This document shows positions 58,177 through 64,000 of a stretch of 64,000 nt of DNA, piece by piece. Location: the NCBI GenBank assembly GCA_029531795.1, contig JAPEIS010000009.1:2232001-2296000 (forward strand). Reading direction: 5' to 3'. Position numbers and translations under genes: made by a program. Under the pieces are notes generated by a model. That model ran no database searches and was not told where the DNA came from. It saw only the letters and a list, made by a program, of their open reading frames with translations. Positions within the stretch are counted from its first letter, which is position 1. Each line of letters opens with the position of its first letter. Origin of the DNA: Sclerotinia nivalis. Taxonomy: Eukaryota; Ascomycota; Leotiomycetes; Helotiales; Sclerotiniaceae.

Positions 58177-61153
58177 TTACCTGCCCCATCGGCTACCTCT
58201 ACGACTGCTTGAGCCAGAATCACCTCCCCTACTTGCCTCGTATCCTCCTCTGGGTTCGTCAATGCTTCTTCGGGAAATGTCTCGCCCAATCTCACTCATA
58301 TCGAAGAGAAGTGGCTCATCATCTGCTTCATATGTTCCCATACCTCTACTGAAGCTATATCTTCCGCCACCAGCTCTTTCGCTGCCACTTGCACTTCCCC
58401 TATCTACTAGAAGACTAGAGAAAGAACCTGTTTGTGGTGGAGTAACTCCACGTCCACCAGTTTTACCGATACGTGGTCGATATGGTGAGTTTGCAGATCC
58501 TGGGCCACTAAATCGAGAAAGCTGAGGAACTTCCGAATCATGAGCTTCCAAAGATGACGAGGCTTGACGAGACATGGCAGTAGAGCCTTCGGAGATGCGA
58601 GGAGCTGGTTGAAGTAGGGATGGTGATTGTCCAGTTGGTGATTCCACATCATCAGAGGCTTGCCCTATATTCAAAAGGGTACTTAGGCTTGGTGGTTCTC
58701 GATCATCGGCTCCTAAGCTAATACTTCTATGTACTCCAAATGGAAGATCGCCCAAATCATCGTCAATTGCCAGTGATCTGTGTTGCTGAGCGACGGAACT
58801 TGATCTTCGAGCGTGGGGATAATAAGGTCGTGGAGAGGTAGGAATATCGATGGCATTTGTACCAGCATCATTCGAGTGATCATTATCTTGGACATCTTCT
58901 AACCTTGCCTCTGTGGTCCTACTTCGTCTAGTCACCCTTCGTGGTTGGTCATACTCAGCTATTGAATTTGCACTTAATCGTGAAGGTATGGCTGGAGTGT
59001 GAGGAGTGTGTGGCGAGATGGGTTTACCTGGGGAGGATGCTGCTGAGATCGAGGTGGCAGCAACCATAGGAGGTACACTAGACAGTTGTCGACTCGAAGA
59101 GCTTGAAGATCTTTGCAGTATACTTGAGGACGCCATAGAATCGGTCAAAGCATTATGTGAGTCCCGCATTGATTGAAATTTGGATAATTGTGCAGTGGCT
59201 CTTTTTTTCGATGCTTCTCCGGAAGGCTCGAAGCTTTGTAAGGTCTTCTTACTATCCAGAAGTTTCAAGAAATCGGATATATTGTCATCATCGGTTTGTA
59301 AAGATCCGGAACTTCCTCCTGCTCCAGCTTCTGCAAGAATACCAGAACCTGGCTGCACAGAAGATGAAAGACTCTGTTTGCCACTGCTACCTTGATCATC
59401 ATCAACTAACTTGCTAGTTCCTCCATAAGATGGTCTGCTGCGACGGTGTGTGAAGCTGCTGCTGTATCGGGCGATTGGGGCAGGTTTTGGTGAGCTTGAG
59501 ACAGATGTTGGAACAACATTATCTGAAGTCACGGGACCACCTCTCAAAGTAGCTGGCATTCCAGCTGTAAGAGAAGAACGATTTCTTGCTTGCGCAAGTG
59601 CACTAATCCCTGATGCTCTAGGTAGAGATCCTGGAGATGCAGGTACAGTTTCACCAGCATATGTAGCACGACTAGGGGAGGAAGATAGAGAGCCAGCCTT
59701 AAATGGCTGAAATGACAAGGATGGTCTTCTCGCCATCGCGATACCTTCAAATGACTTTAAAGAACCTTTCGATGTGGGTGATGGTCGTGAGTGTGGTAGA
59801 GATCCTACAGGCGGAGAACTTGTATCTGATCCGATGGGTCTTTGAGCCCTCAAGGCGGACATTGGGGATGAGCCTCTTGGTGGAGCATTTCCATGGAATG
59901 TTGATAAACTTCCATATGTTTGAACCGGCCCAGAATCATCTGTAAGATGCTTGTGTGCTGGAAGTGACCCAATTTCGGTTTGCTTTGTTGACCTTCGCCG
60001 ACTTAAATCTCCTTTAGCGGCCAAGGAAGGCGTGAAAAAATGTTCATCTGCACCCATAAATCTCGAACTGAGAATAGATTCGGAATCATCAACACGAAAG
60101 TTACAATCATTTCGATATGTTACTTCTGCAAAGATTTGACCAGCTGGGGTATCAGTAGTTCCAAGAACGTAAGTTGAGGTGACTGGGCCACTATGATCAA
60201 ATATGGGTTGCTTTAAGCCATCGATTCGACGTGGTTGAGTATCACCGGTTGTAATACGGCAATTGATAATTAATGAGTTTGTTGGTGATCCATTCTTCCC
60301 TAGGTTCTTCTTGAATTTCCAAGCTGGCACAAGTTTGGCTGTTGAATATAATGAGCGGAAGAAGACAATGCACTTTTTGTAGATAGTGGGTAATGTAGAC
60401 CCAAAATCATAAGGCTGCTCCCCAGGAATGTCTCTGAGCTCAATTCTCCAACGTTCTAGTATGACTTCGCTACGTCCATCATTCGAACCACAAGAATTAC
60501 TTAAAGCATCCAAAGCATCCCATCGCTTCCCCAAATCATCCACGATAACCAATCTCTGACTGCTCGTTAAGTGTGAAGTATCGAGATATGTTTCTATTAT
60601 CAGTGGCAATGGTCGATTCTGGAAGCCGCCGCACATTCGCCAAGTATGAAGCTCATCTCGATATGCATCGGTATCATCGGTTTCGATTTGAAACTATCAG
60701 AGGGAACAGTTAGCTACGGCAGCATCAAAATGAAAGAATGACACCAAAACATACCCATTTGTTGACTTTCTTGGTTCCTTCTTTAGTGAAGACTACAGGA
60801 AGTCCTACTCTTGATCCTAGAACGATGATCGCAGCTTTCGTATGGAAGTTCTAGAGGGAGTGTCCACGTTAGCTTTGTCTCAAATGCAGGTCGAGGATAA
60901 ATGATGATTGAGTATCACTGACTTGAATGATTTGATCCATTTTCTTGACCGCTTCTCGACTTGGGCCAGTAGCAGCCATGGCTCCACCATCTCCACTAGC
61001 ATCATCTACCTCTTGATAATGTGGCATATCGGACACTGATCTCGAATGACCCGTTCGACTTTCTTCTCTAGGGTTGTTTGTTCGAGTTGGATTTGTTCGT
61101 GGTGATGAGGCTGGTGAGGCCGTTATAGGTGATGGCCGAGGATGCTGATGCAT
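58177..61153 (-). CDS. ATG13: Autophagy-related protein 13
   Basis: Three exons (61153-60923, 60850-60755, 60693-58177) encode 947 residues. The start at MHQHPRPSPI fits the usual Pro/Ser-rich N-terminus. The HORMA-type domain spans about 65-320: KKMDQIIQNFHTKAAIIVLGSR, FQIETDD, PLPLIIETYLDTS, LERWRIEL and YKKCIVFFRSLYS. The rest is long, Ser/Pro-rich and disordered, with the region that binds Atg1 and Atg17 expected in it (SDFLKLLDSKKTL is the conserved Atg1-binding-like stretch). Atg13 regulates the Atg1 kinase complex and is dephosphorylated on TORC1 inhibition. The first intron donor is GTCAGT, slightly atypical. Confidence 0.93.
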
Positions 61154-64000
61154 TATATGATAATTGCTGACGTAGATGTTGAATCGTAGCACGCTGTCGC
61201 CTCAGCAGATGCAAGATGCGCTGGTATTTGCAGAAAGATAATGCTCGTACGCAGGTTTCACACTTCAACAATCGTAATTCTAGATGATAAATAAAGCGGT
61301 TTCAAGATACCACATAACTTGGGCATCCATCGTAGTTCAAATAATATGATAATTTCGAGGGTTCTAGAGTTTTATCTCTGAGTATGGTTGTAGTTCAAGA
61401 TTGTGGAGGTCCGTATCGGTATCCTCCAAGGTACTGAACTGGTAGGTAAGAAGGCGTTGTTGGGGGGAAGGTGCTTGAAGTGGGTACTGAATTTAAGCAA
61501 CAAACATCTTTACGAGTAGGCTCTCAGTGAGGCGTAAGGTTGGACAATGAATCGAGTTAATATCTTTCGTTGAATTGGTGAATATCAAACGTCTTTCGAG
61601 TGTTGATTGATGAAATTATTGCGCAAGAATAGTTTGGATGGGATAAAATTTAGAAGTTTAGAAGTTTAGAAGTTATGGTGGTACAATGAGGTTGAAGCTC
61701 AGATGGCGATCAAGAGTCATGCAGGTAAGGTAAATAAATGGTGGGTACTGTAAATTGATTTGGATTTACTTTTGATAGTAGAACTGAGCCTCGTGATACA
61801 GTGATTATATTAACCTAATTGATTTGATAAGGATTCATTCCAAAGTGAATCAATGATAAGGTACAAATTATAAAATGAAGATATTCCATATTCCATTCAA
61901 TTACTGAACAATGAAGTAAGAAGGGGATCTCAAGCTTTAAAAGTCTTTGGGACGTCTGTGTTAAGTGAAGGTTTGTATGGTTTGTATGGTTTGTGTTGCT
62001 TTGCTTCTGCTTTGCTTCTGCTTTGCGTTTGCTTTGCTTTGCGCATGTGTATGTAGTAATAATCAAGGTAACAGGAATTAAGCACTGCACCAAGCATCAA
62101 GCATCAAGCACCAATAACCAATAACCAATAACCAACCAACCAAGAGAGTAAGGCATTAGGTAGGTAAAAAGTAAAAGCTGCATTCAGTGCTAGTTGGAAA
62201 ATACCTTTTCCTCCGATAACAAAATATCGGCTAACCGATAAGAAATTGAAACCTTTCACAACTTCCAGCTAATCATCATTAGAATTAATCTTTCATTTTC
62301 TCTTTCAAAATGATGTAAACATCAACATAATTGGACAATCAATACTACATCTCCGCACTTTCTGCATGCCGTTACCATCATTGCCTAACAGATAAAATAG
62401 ATGGAGGGATCGTATTTTGCTCTAATATCCTTGGAACATCCATACATATCACATATTAAAAATTGCGGTCATTGCATAATGATAACATGTAACTCCAAGG
62501 ATTATCGTCTTTTTCATCAAGGATATAATGATTCATTTTATAAGGTACAAAAGGGGCCATTTCAAATATATCATTATACTTTCATGTTGACCGAGTCACC
62601 GGCTATCTGTCCGACCCCTTCCGATTGAGTGATAAAGGTATAAAAAATGCATCTAGATGTATGAGTGAGTACAACATCCCTTTGTCAACTATGCCGACCA
62701 TCGAGACCAATCATTCTAAATTCTAAATACATCTCCAACAACTGCTGCAGTCTGCCGCCTACAATATCATGTATTCATCGTTGTACTACGATGCCTACCT
62801 GCTACCTAATATATGAATCAAGCATCATGCATTAACAGAGGTCCAGAAAACAAAATGAGTCAAATCTTAAGAAGGGTAACCAAAACAGTTATACCCGCCA
62901 CGATTCAGCCACAGATTTATCGGTACCTAGGGTGGTTATTCAATATTGGTTGGATTCAACCGATCATCCTTCTTTTTCGCATCGGACTTTTTTACCTTCC
63001 TCGATTTGTTCTCAATATAAGCAAAGACGTAGCCTCGTTACATCTAACTGGTCTCTATCGACCCACTTCTACACTGATAAGGCTTTCTCACTATCAAGAC
63101 GATCTTTGGGCTTTGTATGACTTGAAACTTCAAAGTTACGTGTCAATTCCGGACATACCGCACGCCTTCTAGACATCGAATAGGGAGATACAGAGATTCT
63201 CATCATCTATTCTATTTGCTAAGATGTTTGGATTTCCAATTTCCCATATCCCATGTCTATGGTTATCTCTAGTGCGTTCGACCGACATATCTTCCTTCCA
63301 TTCATAGCAAGCAAAACATACATTATACGAATGTATGTACATCTCATCTCGCGTTAAGAGACGACCTCATGATTGATTCATATCATTGTTGGGTATTCAA
63401 GTGGTTCGAATGGAAGGTGATAAAACGCAGGGTCACCACTCTTATCAATTGAGGGCAAGTCACTCACAATACTCGGGTCAGTCGGGTCAGAGAGTTAAAC
63501 CTAAAGATATGTATTGCTGACTCGAACTCTTCTCTTCGTAGATAATGAATGTGCATTGTTCATTGTTTGGCCGCCCTTAAGATACCCTTAATCCTTGATC
63601 ACATGTCAAATAACCTGGCTGTGATAGACATCTCCGATGGTAGATATGTATTATATCACGTCAAGGTAAGGATGCCAAGAGATAGCAGTTTTGGTCAATT
63701 TGATCCTAGCTCCAGAAACTTAGCTTAAAGTTTTATGGCCGCAACTGAGGACCATTCAGATTTGATCACATGACCGAGTCTTCTGACCCACAAAAGGTAT
63801 GCGACCGTTGAAGTCCTACGTACAGTCGCTACTTTCTAATATTAGTTATTATCACACCATCTTGAACCATCAAGGTCGTACGTAACCTTCCAAAGTGGTA
63901 CAATTTCATTTCATCAAGGTGCAGAAATTTTAGAGTTTCCGAATGAATTGAGCCACCAACAATATTCCTGTTGGTCTCAATTTCAATCACAACATCCATC
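61154..64000. other. ATG13 promoter and distal region without a supported gene
   Basis: Contains GTTTGTATG and TTTGCTTCTGC short repeats near 61.97-62.03 kb and ACCAATA repeats near 62.11-62.13 kb. A plus-strand frame at 62813-63172 (119 codons, one hydrophobic stretch) has no recognisable domain and no clear promoter. The right edge holds no partial gene that I can recognise. Confidence 0.5.

Noticed and set aside
62813..63172. 119-codon plus-strand frame with a hydrophobic stretch
   Set aside because: No recognisable family and no gene context; could be chance.

Overview
The window looks like nuclear DNA of a filamentous ascomycete. Genes are split by short introns (about 45-190 nt) with GT-AG borders. 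The recognisable set is fungal: a GPI-anchored GH13 glucanotransferase, Atg13, Upf3, a Sit4/PP6-type phosphatase and fungal STAND/ankyrin and F-box-like proteins. The AT-rich spacers, and a Rep gene of the type carried by fungus-infecting genomoviruses, make a Helotiales/Sclerotiniaceae-like genome plausible. That placement is inference. No tRNA, rRNA or CRISPR array was recognised.

Layout. 1-4.3 kb: AT-rich, gene-poor, with a retroelement tail. 4.3-17 kb: housekeeping genes on the minus strand (degenerate SDR, AgtA-like glucanotransferase, FMN-binding PPOX-like protein, PP6 phosphatase), then UPF3 on the plus strand, divergent from PP6. 17-28 kb: sparse, with a TMEM53/PaxU-like protein and two low-complexity coiled-coil proteins. 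28-32 kb: a SAM methyltransferase and a luciferase-domain protein that overlap as ATGA, divergent from threonine synthase, which has a Gcn4/CPC1-type site just upstream.

32-38.5 kb is the accessory island. A STAND/ankyrin gene stops abruptly at a GC-rich hairpin repeat. Behind it lie two copies of an unusual element. The first is decayed. The second carries an intact, intronless 394-codon Rep with HUH endonuclease and SF3 helicase motifs (genomovirus/geminivirus class). Terminal repeats alternate L-R-L-R, and a hairpin-rich spacer lies between the copies. No capsid gene is visible, so this looks like an endogenised CRESS-DNA replicon or a capsid-less Rep element. A truncated LINE-like tail follows.

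38.5-51 kb is again accessory: an F-box protein, a 2EXR-like protein, three degenerate tandem repeats of about 145-168 bp, LINE-like tails, gene relics and two orphan genes. 51.7-61.2 kb returns to conserved genes: a low-complexity fungal protein, mitochondrial hydroxyacid-oxoacid transhydrogenase and ATG13. The last 2.8 kb holds nothing convincing.

Gene models were built by hand from frame and splice-site consistency. All reported exon sums are divisible by three unless stated, but no transcript evidence was available.
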